Shown here: piece after piece, positions 33,601 to 43,345 of the stretch
Layout: each line of letters opens with the position of its first letter
Numbering within the stretch: the first letter of the stretch is position 1
Source: Trichoplusia ni
Taxonomy: Eukaryota; Arthropoda; Insecta; Lepidoptera; Noctuidae
Length of the DNA: 64,000 nucleotides
Assembly (NCBI RefSeq): GCF_003590095.1
Contig: NC_039478.1
Location: 16,492,001-16,556,000, forward strand
Reading direction: 5' to 3'
Notes under the pieces: model-generated
The model's input: only the letters and a program-made list of their open reading frames with translations
Databases searched by the model: none
What the model was told of the DNA's origin: nothing
Position numbers and translations under genes: made by a program

Positions 33601-36600
33601 GAAGTTGTAAATTATTTAATTGTAGTTTGTATCGGGCGGGTTTATTGAACTAAAGTACTTTTGTATCGTACTATCGCTGTAGCTGATTAGAAATACAAAT
33701 ATATCCAGTTATTCGATTATTATAATAATGTTTTAGTCCAAACTTTTATCCCAATCAGTAAAATAAAAGATTTAATAACATTAGTTATTTTGATTAGCAC
33801 AAGGGTGCAAAGTAAGTTACAAGAAAAGTGCGTACGTAAAACGGTTGTGAATAATAGCGGATTGCTTTAATTTGCATACATAATCTTTAATTTTACAATG
33901 AATTAGGTACTTGGTACCGTTACGTTCATTTTATTGTGGATTTGAAGTGCTATTTATTGTAATTGATTAATTCGCTGGTAATTTTATTTAAATGACGACG
34001 TAGTTTTAATAGAAAATTCATTCCGAACTTTAATTTTGCGCAGAATATAGATTTTTAGCATCGGTCACCGGTGACCGAAGTCACTTCAAAACATGAGACC
34101 TAAATCCTAGAGTAGCGAACGTTCAATTGTTAGGATAAAAAATTCCAATAGGTTTAATAAATAATATAAACTACAATCACCTCTTAAAGTTATATAGCTG
34201 CAATAGTGGAAGCGTGACAACGCAACACACTTTATAAAGCGTCGTCTCACTTTCACAACTGCAACAGTACGTAGCGGTATTCTAGTAGTAATAATATAAA
34301 AAAATAACTTCCTATGACTGAATTATGTTTCATTTCCCACATGCTCGCCTCATCACATAGCTACATATGCACGTATTTGTACAACTGAGCATCCAGGTGA
34401 TCCTGCCGGCGTTGCTAGAGCAGTCGCACACTCGCACTTGGCTGAAGGCGGGGGTCCGCGCCTGGTGCGCGTGCGCAGCGGGCGCGTTAGGCCTGCGCTC
34501 CTACTTGCTCGGGGAAGCTAGACACGACTTACCTCAGCCGCACCCGCCCCGCCCGCCTCACCAGCTCGGCGCTGCTCATCAGGTATATACGTAGAAATTA
34601 CGGTTTACTAAATCCAATGGCACATTTAATCAATTTATCGACTGAAAGTGAAAGCAAAAAATACCATACCTACCTTAAACATGTCTACATTATCGATTCT
34701 CTTTCAGGCACTAATGCGTCGTGACGGCCCAGCTGGTTTCGAGCCCTACGTCCGTGTATCATGGTTCCCAGTGCGACTGGGCGCTTTACTTATCCTCGTC
34801 TCTATATCGCTGGTACTGGCTAGCGCACTCACTCTTGTAAGTAACACTGTCTTTTAAAAGTAATTTACATGTTCAAACATTCATCCATGATTTGTAAATG
34901 CAGTAAAATTAGTTTTTTCGGTCACCTGTGACCGATGCCGATTTAAAACACCTAAATGTAGTTTATTTCAATTACTAGTTGTTTTTTTTTATTATGTACT
35001 TAGTATATAAATTTCTTAGTATATAAATGTCATATTTAATTAAACAATCATGCAATTTTGATATTTATTTACATTGATTATTTTTCTCTTGTTATTAGGT
35101 AATCCCTGTCGCCATTGGAAGAAAAGTAATGACCGTTTGGCTTCCGAAGGCTTCTGAAGGGGTTCACGAACTCTACACTGCTGCTTGCGGTACGTATCAT
35201 AGTTCTATTTGTTTTATTAGTACGATTATAAAGAAATTTAGCTTTAGAGGAATCGAAAGGCAAAAAAAATATAAGATTGTTTTAGATTTGGACTAGGCTA
35301 AAGAGGAAAGGATCATTTTAATATATGACCAAATAGGAAGAAGTTAATAGGCAGTCTATAGCCTAACCTTAATATGTTCGGAGATATTTGAATATGTTGA
35401 GCATGAAATGTGTGTTTTTGAATGAAATAAATGGGTGAATATTTTTGCATAGATAGTAAGTTTGATCGAAAGTTGTCATGAATTCGTTTTCTTATTGATT
35501 TTTAACAAATGATTGTCAAGTTTGGGAGAATTGTGAGAGAATGTGTTTTAATGTGTGAAAGCTTGAACTTATTATTAGTTTTAAGAGTGAGTTTAAGAAG
35601 TTAGTTAGCGGTCCTCTCTTAGGCAGCCTCCCCTCTGAGCCAAATGTCCTAATACGACAGTGAGTGTAGGGATCTGCCTAGGTATGTACGTGTGCTGGGC
35701 GGTGGGGCGGGGCGGCACGCTGGCGGCGGGCTGGGCGCGCGGCGGCCGCGCCATGCTGGCGGCGCGCGCCGCGCTGTGGGCGCGTCTGGCCGCGCGCGCC
35801 GCGCTCGCCGCGCTCGCGCTGCTCGGCCTCGTGCCGCTCATGTTCGGACTGCTGTTGGAGCTGGTGAGTACACTACACTAACACGTATATTATACGTCTA
35901 AATACACAGAGCGTACTCCGTGGGTACACGGCTAATGCTGTACAAGCATTGTACGCGCAAAACACATAGTAGACTTGTAGGATAGACAGTACATTTAGTA
36001 TAGATGAAATAGACAGTACAGATAGTACATTTGTCGTACACACGGTACCGTAAAACGGGTTGGATAGAGTTTCAAGGGGTAAATAGAAAATAGTATTTTT
36101 TTGGAAAAAGCGTGCAGTCTCTTACATAAAATCTAATCTGTATATTTTGTCTTCTTAATCGTCCAAATTTTAATAAAAACTCTTAACTCTATCCACCCAA
36201 AAAAACCTCTATTCACCCCGTTCTACCAAAATACCAAAATACCGTTAGATATAGTACATTTTTAGTACACACAGTACACATTTAAAACACGCAATACAAA
36301 CCTAGTTAAGACACCACATGTACGTCTTACATTAACACTACTCAATATAAAATAAAAATATGGTTTGACACTATTCTCTCTAGGTGTTGGTGATTCCGCT
36401 TCGCGTTCCTCTAGAGCAGTCCCCCGTCCTGTTCGTTTGGCAGGACTGGGCTTTAGGCGTATTGTACACTAAGATAGTGTGCGCGCTGACTATGATGGGT
36501 CCCGACTGGGCCATGCGGCGAGCCATCGAGAAGGCCTACCGCGACGGAATACGGGAGATGGACCTCAAGTAAGTGAACAGTAAATAAGTCTATACTTATT

Positions 36601-38429
36601 TAATAAAGATAAGACCAGTCTATACTGGTCTTATCTTTATCCGAATGTGATTCTATGCGTTTAGACAAAATGTACGAGCAAGCACAATGGTATTGTCTCG
36701 TAACTATCTCAGAGATTTGTGAGAAGTGTGTGTCACACTCAGATGTATCTGAACCTTCGAAGAGCTTGTCCAGTTGGAATCTCTTATGCCCGAGTCCTTA
36801 TATACATACTATTCAGGATATTCTGAAATGTTGAATTTTACGACATTGGATAAACATTTAAGTATATTCAACTATATAGCTGTTGCCTTTTGCAAAATGA
36901 CGCCACAGGAACATAAAATCGGGATGATAATTATCTTATGTATTAATCTAGGCTATAAACTATCTGTGTACCAAGTTTCGTCTAAATATTATGGATTGCA
37001 ATAAACGATTTCATTTAAGTCCGTTCAATGGCTTTTGCGTGAAAGACTCACAAACATTCGTACATTCATATATTATATTAAAATGTTAGCAGGATATATA
37101 TTTTTCTCTCTACTTTCTCTAGCTCTTCTGATCGTATTTATTTAAAATTTCATGTACAATTGTGGTGCGTAAGGCCGCAAGTCATTAACGTATTGTTAAA
37201 ACTTTGTTGGTCGTTGTAAAACGAGCCCTGTATGTGACGTGTGGCGTGCAGGTTCATCCTGCGCTCGGTGGCGGCGCCGTGCGTGTGCTGGCTGGGGCTG
37301 GCGCTGGCGGTGCCGTACGCCTTCGCGCACAGCGTGGCGCCGCTGCTGCTGGCCTCGGCGGCGCAGCGCAACCTGCTCGCGCGCCGCGTCTACCCCGCGC
37401 TGCTGCTCGTCGCCGTGCTGGCCGCGCTCACCGTCTTCCAGGTACCTGCCGAGCGTAGCGCCACTGCTATGTGTGTAGCTGTGTGTGTTACCTACGCGTA
37501 AAAACGTTTTCGATAAAGAGTAATAAATTCAAAATAGGCCAAGACTAGGCTAGACTAAGTTGCAATTTTTGAATGTCAAATTACCTAATGCCAACGTAGG
37601 CCATGCGTAAAAAAAAACATTCTTTCAAATTAAGCTACTAAATAGCACCTTTTAAATGTCAAATTACGTACATATAATACGTGTATAATAAAAAAAAAAA
37701 ACAAAATTAATGATTTCAAATTAGGCGACTAAGAAAGCACTTTTTGAATGTTAAATATAACTTACGCGTTTTATACAAAAACGTAATCGCGATCGTGGTT
37801 ACTTCGCTCTGTACTTATCTAAATTGTAAAGCTAACAACAAAATATTCATGACGGATAGATCAAACTTGTATGGTAACAATGGCTTTTCGAAAACTTAAA
37901 TAAAATGTATTTGCTGACGTTACGATGTGAAACGAAGATAACAACGCGAATCAAAATATCATTAAGACAGTTATAAACTCAATTGGAACTCTTAGTAGTT
38001 CGTGAACAGTACCCGCAGTACATTCAGTACATTTATATTATCAGTACAGTAAGTTAGTATTGCACACTCAGTACACTCTTTACTTGCGGTACATATGTGG
38101 TACATGCAGTACATACCTAGTACAGGCAGTACATGCAGAGTACAGTCAGTGCATGCAAAGTACAGTCAGTACATTCAAAGTACAAGCAGTAGATACAAAG
38201 TGCGTAATACATTTCCAGTATGTTCGAATTAAGTACGCAACATCTTTATCAATTCTAATCTTATCTAGTTAAATTATAATGGCATCATGTATATACTTGT
38301 AAACAGGTCCGCCAGTTCCGCAAGCTGTACGAGCACATAAAGAACGACAAGTACCTCGTGGGCCAGCGGCTCGTCAACTACGACCACCGGCGGCACAAAC
38401 AACAGCAGAGCACCGTCCCCGCCAACTGA
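26558..38429 (+). CDS. MARCHF6: MARCHF6 (TEB4/Doa10) ER E3 ubiquitin ligase (ten coding exons, complete)
   Basis: Exons 26558-27616, 30375-30626, 31961-32161, 34397-34582, 34708-34836, 35099-35189, 35682-35863, 36384-36568, 37252-37441 and 38307-38429 join to 2,598 bases, 865 residues plus stop, with consistent phases. The RING-CH zinc ligands are Cys12, Cys15, Cys29, Cys31, His39, Cys42, Cys55 and Cys58 (C4HC3). Many membrane helices follow, the first near residues 98-117 and 147-167, separated by an acidic loop (about 176-245) before WNPMEWDRAAAEELTWARLL. The family core MFDATLKDRE, HWLVGMVYVYYFASF and LRPGVLWFLKNLNDPDF is intact. The C-terminal element LVGQRLVNY with conserved Asn849 is present. 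Family knowledge: it ubiquitinates misfolded or regulated ER and cytosolic proteins (ERAD), including sterol-pathway enzymes in mammals. Human length is about 910. The start is the first ATG of a MM pair; upstream in-frame codons are not ATG. Confidence 0.97.
27617..30374 (+). other. MARCHF6 intron 1 (2.8 kb)
   Basis: AT-rich intron with one dispersed repeat copy (28108-28350), a GAAACGGCCTATTTGAAATA retroelement-tail motif near 28684 and a fragment near 29222-29290 resembling one arm of the 31202-31448 foldback. No coding sequence seen. Confidence 0.6.
28108..28350 (+). repeat. Dispersed repeat, copy 2 of 3 (MARCHF6 intron 1)
   Basis: Runs from AGCTGTTGCCCGCGACTTTG to CTCTTTAGCTTTATA. It is the inverse of 25325-25563 and of 44540-44768 at high identity over about 240 bases, including CTTCGCTTCTATTAGTCGCA and TTCCTCGATGAATGGTC. 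Confidence 0.7.
30375..30626 (+). CDS. MARCHF6: MARCHF6 exon 2: TEB4-Doa10 core
   Basis: Acceptor CTTCCAG ends at 30374 and donor GTTAGT starts at 30627. It encodes IGVIPLVCGWWLDLCSL, MFDATLKDREASLQAAPW, HWLVGMVYVYYFASFILLL and WFLKNLNDPDFSPVQ, the most conserved membrane core of the family. Confidence 0.95.
30721..30941 (+). mobile_element. tRNA-derived SINE in MARCHF6 intron 2
   Basis: Starts with an A-box-like GGATAGCCGATTGGTTGAG, has a B-box-like GTGTTCGATCAAC near 30783, then the body with TTTGTGTGATCCACGAATGC and a TTGTTCTGAGTATGGGT segment, CCCCGCGACATAAAGA, and an A-rich tail ending near 30941. This is the best-preserved copy in the window; related pieces are near 58.2 kb (minus) and 61.7 kb (plus). 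Confidence 0.7.
31202..31448. mobile_element. Foldback MITE-like element in MARCHF6 intron 2
   Basis: Terminal inverted repeats of about 40 bases: left ACCAGGGCCCGATTCTGCTA onward, right the inverse of ACCAGGGCCCCAATTCTGCT, both running into CGATGAATGA or CGAATGAATGA. No coding frame. Single-arm relatives lie near 20777 (CCAGGACCCAATTCCGCTAT), 29245 and 41092. Confidence 0.7.
31961..32161 (+). CDS. MARCHF6: MARCHF6 exon 3
   Basis: Acceptor CTTCTAG ends at 31960 and donor GTAAAT starts at 32162. It encodes EMIHLSVWSHIRRL, a helix with MLWLPIRVIKYVLP and ELSLELLLLQ, matching the vertebrate protein over its whole length. 67 codons, phase 0 on both sides. Confidence 0.95.
32186..32238. repeat. 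Short foldback repeat GTGGAAGCGAGAC family, copy
   Basis: TTGTGGAAGCGAGACGGCGC followed by a partly inverted GCGCCATCTCTCTTCTATAA; one of six related copies in the window, here just inside MARCHF6 intron 3. Confidence 0.55.
34206..34258. repeat. Short foldback repeat GTGGAAGCGAGAC family, copy
   Basis: GTGGAAGCGTGACAACGC on the left and GCGTCGTCTCACTTTCACAA on the right form an imperfect hairpin of about 53 bases, followed by CTGCAAC as in the copy at 2767. It lies near the end of MARCHF6 intron 3. Confidence 0.6.
34397..34582 (+). CDS. MARCHF6: MARCHF6 exon 4
   Basis: Acceptor ATCCAG ends at 34396 and donor GTATAT starts at 34583. It encodes VILPALLEQSHTRTWLKAG and SYLLGEARHD, then a short proline-histidine-rich linker (PHPPRPPHQL) in place of the longer asparagine-rich loop of the human protein. 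62 codons. Confidence 0.92.
34708..34836 (+). CDS. MARCHF6: MARCHF6 exon 5
   Basis: Acceptor CTTTCAG ends at 34707 and donor GTAAGT starts at 34837. 43 codons encoding ALMRRDGPAGFEPYVRVSWF and a membrane helix with LILVSISLVLASALTL. Confidence 0.92.
35099..35189 (+). CDS. MARCHF6: MARCHF6 exon 6
   Basis: Acceptor TTATTAG ends at 35098 and donor GTACGT starts at 35190. 91 bases encode VIPVAIGRKVMTVWLP and HELYTAACG, the latter conserved in animals. Ends one base into Gly640. Confidence 0.92.
35682..35863 (+). CDS. MARCHF6: MARCHF6 exon 7 (very GC-rich)
   Basis: Acceptor TGCCTAG ends at 35681 and donor GTGAGT starts at 35864. It encodes MYVCWAVGRGG, an Ala-Arg-rich helix region, and VPLMFGLLLEL. 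GC content is extreme relative to flanking introns, and the usual aliphatic residues of the family are largely replaced by Ala, Arg and Gly. Frame is fixed by the conserved MYVCW and GLLLEL ends. Confidence 0.92.
35985..36300. repeat. AGTACA-rich degenerate arrays, MARCHF6 intron 7
   Basis: Two clusters of AGTACATTT, AGTACACAC and related words at about 35985-36055 and 36250-36297, with a GGTTGGATAGAGTTTCAAGG stretch between. Related to the array in intron 9. Confidence 0.5.
36384..36568 (+). CDS. MARCHF6: MARCHF6 exon 8
   Basis: Acceptor TCTCTAG ends at 36383 and donor GTAAGT starts at 36569. It encodes VIPLRVPLEQSPVL, WQDWALGVLYTKIV, MGPDWAMRRAIEKAY and GIREMDL, all close to human TEB4. 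Ends two bases into Lys762. Confidence 0.95.
36860..37090 (+). repeat. RTE-like 3' tail fragment, MARCHF6 intron 8
   Basis: Runs from TATATAGCTGTTGCCTTTTG through CTGTGTACCAAGTTTCGTCT and TCCGTTCAATGGCTTTTGCG to GAAAGACTCACAAACATTCG, the usual order of a retroelement tail with the 'scanning' phrase CCAAATTTCATC..CCGTTCAG..GTGAAAG. Similar fragments: 32840-32920, 47745-47825 and 50068-50265. Confidence 0.5.
37252..37441 (+). CDS. MARCHF6: MARCHF6 exon 9 (GC-rich)
   Basis: Acceptor GTGCAG ends at 37251 and donor GTACCT starts at 37442. It encodes FILRSVAAPCVCWLGLALAV, PLLLASAAQRNLLARRVYPA and a final helix ending ALTVFQ. Overlapping open frames in the other two plus frames are by-products of high GC. 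Confidence 0.93.
37520..37775. repeat. Degenerate tandem repeat in MARCHF6 intron 9
   Basis: Three imperfect units share TTCAAA(A/T)TAGGC-like starts, a CTA(A)GAAAGCA or CTAAATAGCACC segment and TTTTTGAATGTCAAATTA ends, spaced roughly 100 bases. Boundaries are approximate. Confidence 0.45.
38006..38225. repeat. CAGTACAT-rich degenerate array, MARCHF6 intron 9
   Basis: More than a dozen AGTAC cores spaced about 9-12 bases (for example GCAGTACATGCAGAGTACAG). A similar array occurs in intron 7 at about 35985-36055 and 36250-36297. Simple-sequence origin is likely. Confidence 0.6.
38307..38429 (+). CDS. MARCHF6: MARCHF6 terminal coding exon with C-terminal element
   Basis: Acceptor AAACAG ends at 38306. 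It encodes VRQFRKLYEHIKNDKYLVGQ, then RLVNYDHRRHK and a short polar tail, stop TGA at 38427-38429. In yeast Doa10 and human MARCHF6 the conserved Asn in this element is needed for substrate degradation; here it is Asn849. Confidence 0.95.
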   Translation, partial: VRQFRKLYEHIKNDKYLVGQRLVNYDHRRHKQQQSTVPAN

Positions 38430-38790
38430 ACATGACGTCATAACCCTGACGTCACCCGTGACGAGGCGTGTGATAGACAACTACGATCTCTGTAATTATA
38501 CCCTTCTTATAAGCGAAACTTGATTTTAAATAGGAATTTTCAATGGCAACTTATTACCTCGCTAAGTAATCTTTTTAAACTATTTCTTGAGGAAACAGTA
38601 ATAAAAATAATACAGTCACGAACGAGGTGTCAGCGAGCATTTTAATGATGTTATCCTATCTATACTATACGATTTAGTATTGTTATAATGCTTGCTAGAA
38701 ATGATCGAAGTACCACAATTTCACGGTACACTTATTTGAATTAGTCAATATTCACTATCTTGTAAATAAAAAAATGTTTTAGCCACTAAA
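38430..38790 (+). other. MARCHF6: MARCHF6 3'UTR (minimum)
   Basis: Begins with two TGACGTCA octamers (38433-38440 and 38449-38456). AATAAA hexamers are at 38600-38605 and 38765-38770; either could end a short 3'UTR. A longer 3'UTR is possible because the next 3 kb has no gene. Confidence 0.5.
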
Positions 38791-39975
38791 CTTTTAACCT
38801 AGTAATATTGGCATTCCTTGTATAGACTTTTAGATCTCATAGTAGCCACGTAAATGTATTGGAGCCGAACTAGGCAATAGATTGCGAACCGTCTCTTCAC
38901 ACCGCCTCTGTCACGAATCGATATATTTTATTATTATAGGTATCGATAACTACTCGATTTATTTTGACTACTCTTAAAACATGTGGAACGTTTACCAAAA
39001 ATGGCTAAAGAGCAATAATTGTTAATGCGAAGCGATTAATCGCTAATCGCCTAAGGAAGTTTAGTCGATAATTTTAAATGATATGTACGATGCTTAATAG
39101 TGAATTCGTTTTCAGTAAATGTTAATTATTTTAAGTCGCTGGTCATTCTCGTCTGAACTTTAGTCGATTAGACATGAATCGTTCGCAAATGTCAGGCAAT
39201 CGGCATGAAAATTATTTTTTATGTAAAAAGAATATGAATATTTGAAAAGACAAGAAAGTGAGAGAATCTGGCTTTGTATTGACACATTTTATCGCCACAT
39301 GTAACTTAAGTACAATTTTAATGGGAGCGCTATTCTGCAGCATTTATCAATACAATATATTGCGTTTTTAATATTTTCATATGAAATAATACAGCTTAAT
39401 TTCGATATTATTCGGGAATGTACGCCATTCAATTTAAGTGAATTAGCAATTTTAATATATTTTGGATTTTATCTCTATTTTTCTATTTAACTTGAAGTGC
39501 GCTCCCGAACAGCATTTCTTCTATATAAGGCGCTATATCATTGTGCAAGTAACTTGCACGCGATGTATCCGAATCACACATTTTCTTATATTTATTAACT
39601 AATTTTATTGTTTTATCGCCTTCAGTGTTTCGAAGGTGCTGGTGTTCATTTCAAATGTATTTTATTAAGTTATAATAAATGCCTCTATTGTGATATTATA
39701 TCGTTTATTGGTAATGATCCTTTCTTACGCTCATGTTACTTGCACAGTTTTATAATACAGGTCAGACGTATGAAGGCGTCGTCCAATTTCAATTTAGTAA
39801 CAGCAAAAATCAATATTTAACCATCTCAACAAGAAATGATTTTAAAAGTATACCAAAAATCTGAAAGAATTATATTTTTTTAATCCTCTAACATTATTCT
39901 GGAACTTTTTGCTGTGATTAATTTGAAATATGAAACAGTGGATTTTGAGGTCAAATTGCTTGGACATATAGCGTA

Positions 39976-40173
39976 TAGGCTGATGGCCGTGTTTCCATCG
40001 ATGACTCGATGAGTAGCGAGATGAGAACCAATATAAGTAATTAATTATATCATTGACACAATTCTTGAGAGTCTCTGCATCAATATATGTAGTGTTATAA
40101 AGCAGTTGAATTCTTGGTTCTGGGTAACTGTATGGTTTAGTACTGGATGCGTTCACGATGGAAACACAGCCTA
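39976..40173. mobile_element. MITE-like element with TAGGCTG/GTGTTTCCATCG ends
   Basis: Left end TAGGCTGATGGCCGTGTTTCCATCG and right end CGATGGAAACACAGCCTA are inverted copies, the left one with a six-base insertion; the internal 150 bases are AT-rich and non-coding. Outer TA dinucleotides suggest a TA target site, as in Tc1/mariner relatives, but this is an inference. Confidence 0.6.
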
Positions 40174-42823
40174 ATTCAAACCAGTTTGAATGTTCTTGAA
40201 TATCTTAGTTTGTGCTAGCCATCACATTTTATCTTAAAGTTTTATCTTTTAGTATAGTTTAGATTAACTTCCAATATTACGCTTCGTGTTGTCATCTATC
40301 GGTAGCACACTGAATACTTATATTTCTGAAAAATATCTTATTTCATAATTTTCCTTTTTATGACTAATATGGTGTCACAATCACAAGTACTGTTCATCTG
40401 GCGTCATAGAAAACGCCTATAATCGTTCTAGAATCACCCCTCAGCATTTTCTGCGAATATTTTTAACTCTGAAAATATACTATTTTTATAAAAAACATTG
40501 GATATTTGTTCGCAAAATTTCTTACCTATTCGAAGTGCTTATAGTTTAAAAAATGAGTTAAAGGGTGATTTGGCTATCGTTGTAGGCAGTTTCCTAGTGT
40601 GACAATTTGTATTTTAGTTTGGCACAATGTCTATTGCGCTCTGAATATAATTTGAATGTAAGGGTTTCAGGAACTACAAAGGTATTAACAATGATTGCAA
40701 TCTGTGACTGTTATGGAAATCATCAAGTTGCTGTCAAATATCTAGGTCTTAGGACGAGCTACCAACTGAAGCGGTTTTATTTATACGCCCTGCTCGTTGG
40801 CTCCAACAATAGCCAACATTGCTACAACATAATAAGAGGAATGAATTGAATTGTTCTTACATGTCAAGGGAATCCACAGCGTTCGACAAACGTTGGCAGT
40901 GTTGGCACCAACGTGTGGACCTGGGAGTTTAGCTTAAAACTTACTAATATTTTGTCTACTTGTTAATCTTCCTGTTACTAGTTAATTTAATTACAATCAA
41001 CGTCTTGGTATATTTTGGAACTAATCTTCTGGTAAGGGATACAATATTCGAATTATATTTTTTTAATATTAATTTGTACGAGCATTGGCGGAATTGGGTC
41101 TACCTTTTCAAACATTTGAACCGATGAAAGAAGCGTCTGCCTAATTACGAGGAATATTTTTCGTTACAAATTTTAATTGGTGGAATTAGCAAAATTTATT
41201 TTTTACTTTAATTCCTAGCTGTTAAGTAGTTTTATATAAACCTTATTTATTGTACACTGCTCAATCTTATATGTGTTTTTCTTTTTAAAATAATCGTTTT
41301 GTTTTTAAACACTGGGGTCTATCCTCAAACTATTCTCTAAAATTGTTGTACGCATTCAACTTAACAGATACATCATATTTTAAGATATGGTTTGCTCTTC
41401 ATAATATATTATTAAACTACTTTTAAAGTGGTTTTGATCATTTGCCTTTTTAGCATAAATGTCCGATTTCGAGAATAGACCTCTCTCGGTATTTAATTAT
41501 TCGTTTTACTTTTCGCTACAAGTCTGTCGTATCCACGTTTTCTATGAAAATTGAAATGGTAATTGACTGGCGTAGTATTTTATTTCAGTTTCATGATTGT
41601 AATTATCGATGGTGAATTAAATATGACTTAGTTGACAGTAGATACAGGCAATAAGCAATTTGTAAACAAATAAAATAAATATTGAAAGGTTTTGTTTTAT
41701 TTCTTCTCTGTAATATTACATCTATTACAGAGAAGATTAACCTATTATCCTATTTCTAAATTTTATTGGAGTGAGTTTGTATTGGAGCGACTGAATACAT
41801 ATTTTTATTTCTCGCAATCTTGTTTTTACTTGTCATAAATATAAACATGACGAGTAATAAAAGATAATGCCCTACGATAGTGAAGTGCAGCGTCAGGCTC
41901 CCAAAAAGCTTCCAAAAGAATCAATCCGCTACCTCCGCTGAAGAAGAGGGTTACCATGACGATTCCTTCGCATGAGCAAAGTAAATAAATAAAACGTTTC
42001 TAATAAACGTAACGAAGAAATGAACACCTTAAGAAAATTGCCATAATAGGTAAAGCATAGGTAACTGCAATGACAGTGGACATTGAAGCTAAGAATCACA
42101 CAAGCTATTTATGTGTTTTCAACCCCTGCAAATTTATGCTTACATCTTGAAATTAAACGGCGCAGGCACATGAAACTTAACATCTATAATTTAATAGTTA
42201 AAATAGTTAGTTTTAAACTTAACATAATTTTAAACAAAAACATGGAAAATAAAATAACTAGTAAGATAATAATTTAAGAAGTACTATGCAGTTCCTATGA
42301 AGGAATAGGTAACGAACGGCACTAATATAATCGAATTAGATTTGCATATTTCATATTTAATTTTATGGTCGCTATATTTTATTGTGAACGCACGACAAAT
42401 ACTTAAACCTTATTTCATACTGTCTGTATACACGGCCTTACTCATAAAAACGCGGGAATCCTTCTGTCTAATCAAGTTCGCCGCCATATTGCTCTGTAGT
42501 GCACGCGCTTAGAATTCATATCAGCCTGTATGCTTATCTTTTATGCCGACGTTAAACCAGTCACGTCGGTTATAAACTCGATCTTGAGAATCGTTTGTTT
42601 TGCAATATGTCTTACTAGTGTTATCCTGCGGCTGTTCCTGTGTTTGTGACACGACGGTTGTTTAGTTATTGATTGAGAAACGTGTTTCATATGAATATAT
42701 TCTCTGGATTTCTCTGGGTTTCTCTTGATTTCGTTTCAAATGTCTATAAACTATAAAAAGCCAAAGTAAATGCATTTTTTTACATACATTCAGAAAGCGG
42801 AAATCTTACAAAGATACCTTAAA

Positions 42824-42841
42824 GAGAGAGAGAGAGAGAGA
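42824..42841. repeat. (AG)n microsatellite
   Basis: Nine AG units in an AT-rich intergenic stretch. Confidence 0.8.
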
Positions 42842-43284
42842 TAAATGCCTGAAAACGATTGATTCTTTGCAATAATCGTAGTGATTTCCATCAATACTTA
42901 GTAGTAATAATTGTCGTTTAAATAAATCAAGTGGCAAAAACTATACGAAATAACACCATACTGACAAATACCTATTCTTTTCTATAGATATTTTTAATAA
43001 TATTCACTTCATATAGACCATATTAATAACGGCATATCACAAGCAAAGAGTTTGACGTCATCTGTTTTTATATTGGATCGTTTTATGAACTGTACACTCG
43101 TAAGATGTAGAACTTATCTACTCGTGTTATATTTATAGGGATGTTAACGATTTTATGTAACAATTTCTACTGCTTTGTAACTTTTTAAAGTGTTTACCCT
43201 AAACAGACCTACTTTATAAACGATCCCTTTTCCATTTTTTTAACGATTCCCGAACTAAAGAATTTCATTCTCTCGGTGATCATA

Positions 43285-43345
43285 TAAATGTACTATGTCC
43301 CGCGCGGGGATCGAATCCGCGACACGTCTGGCCCACACCTCTCAC
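43285..43345 (-). mobile_element. SINE B-box fragment
   Basis: On the minus strand it reads GTGTCGCGGATTCGATCCCC GCGCGGG, a tRNA-like B-box in a GC-rich core, of the type that heads lepidopteran SINEs. Only this part is recognisable. Confidence 0.35.

Noticed and set aside
35605..35901. Overlapping open frames on both strands around MARCHF6 exon 7
   Set aside because: Products of very high GC content; only the frame with MYVCW and GLLLEL fits the family and the splice phases.
37204..37501. Three overlapping plus-strand frames at MARCHF6 exon 9
   Set aside because: Only the frame giving FILRSVAAPCVCW joins in phase to exons 8 and 10.
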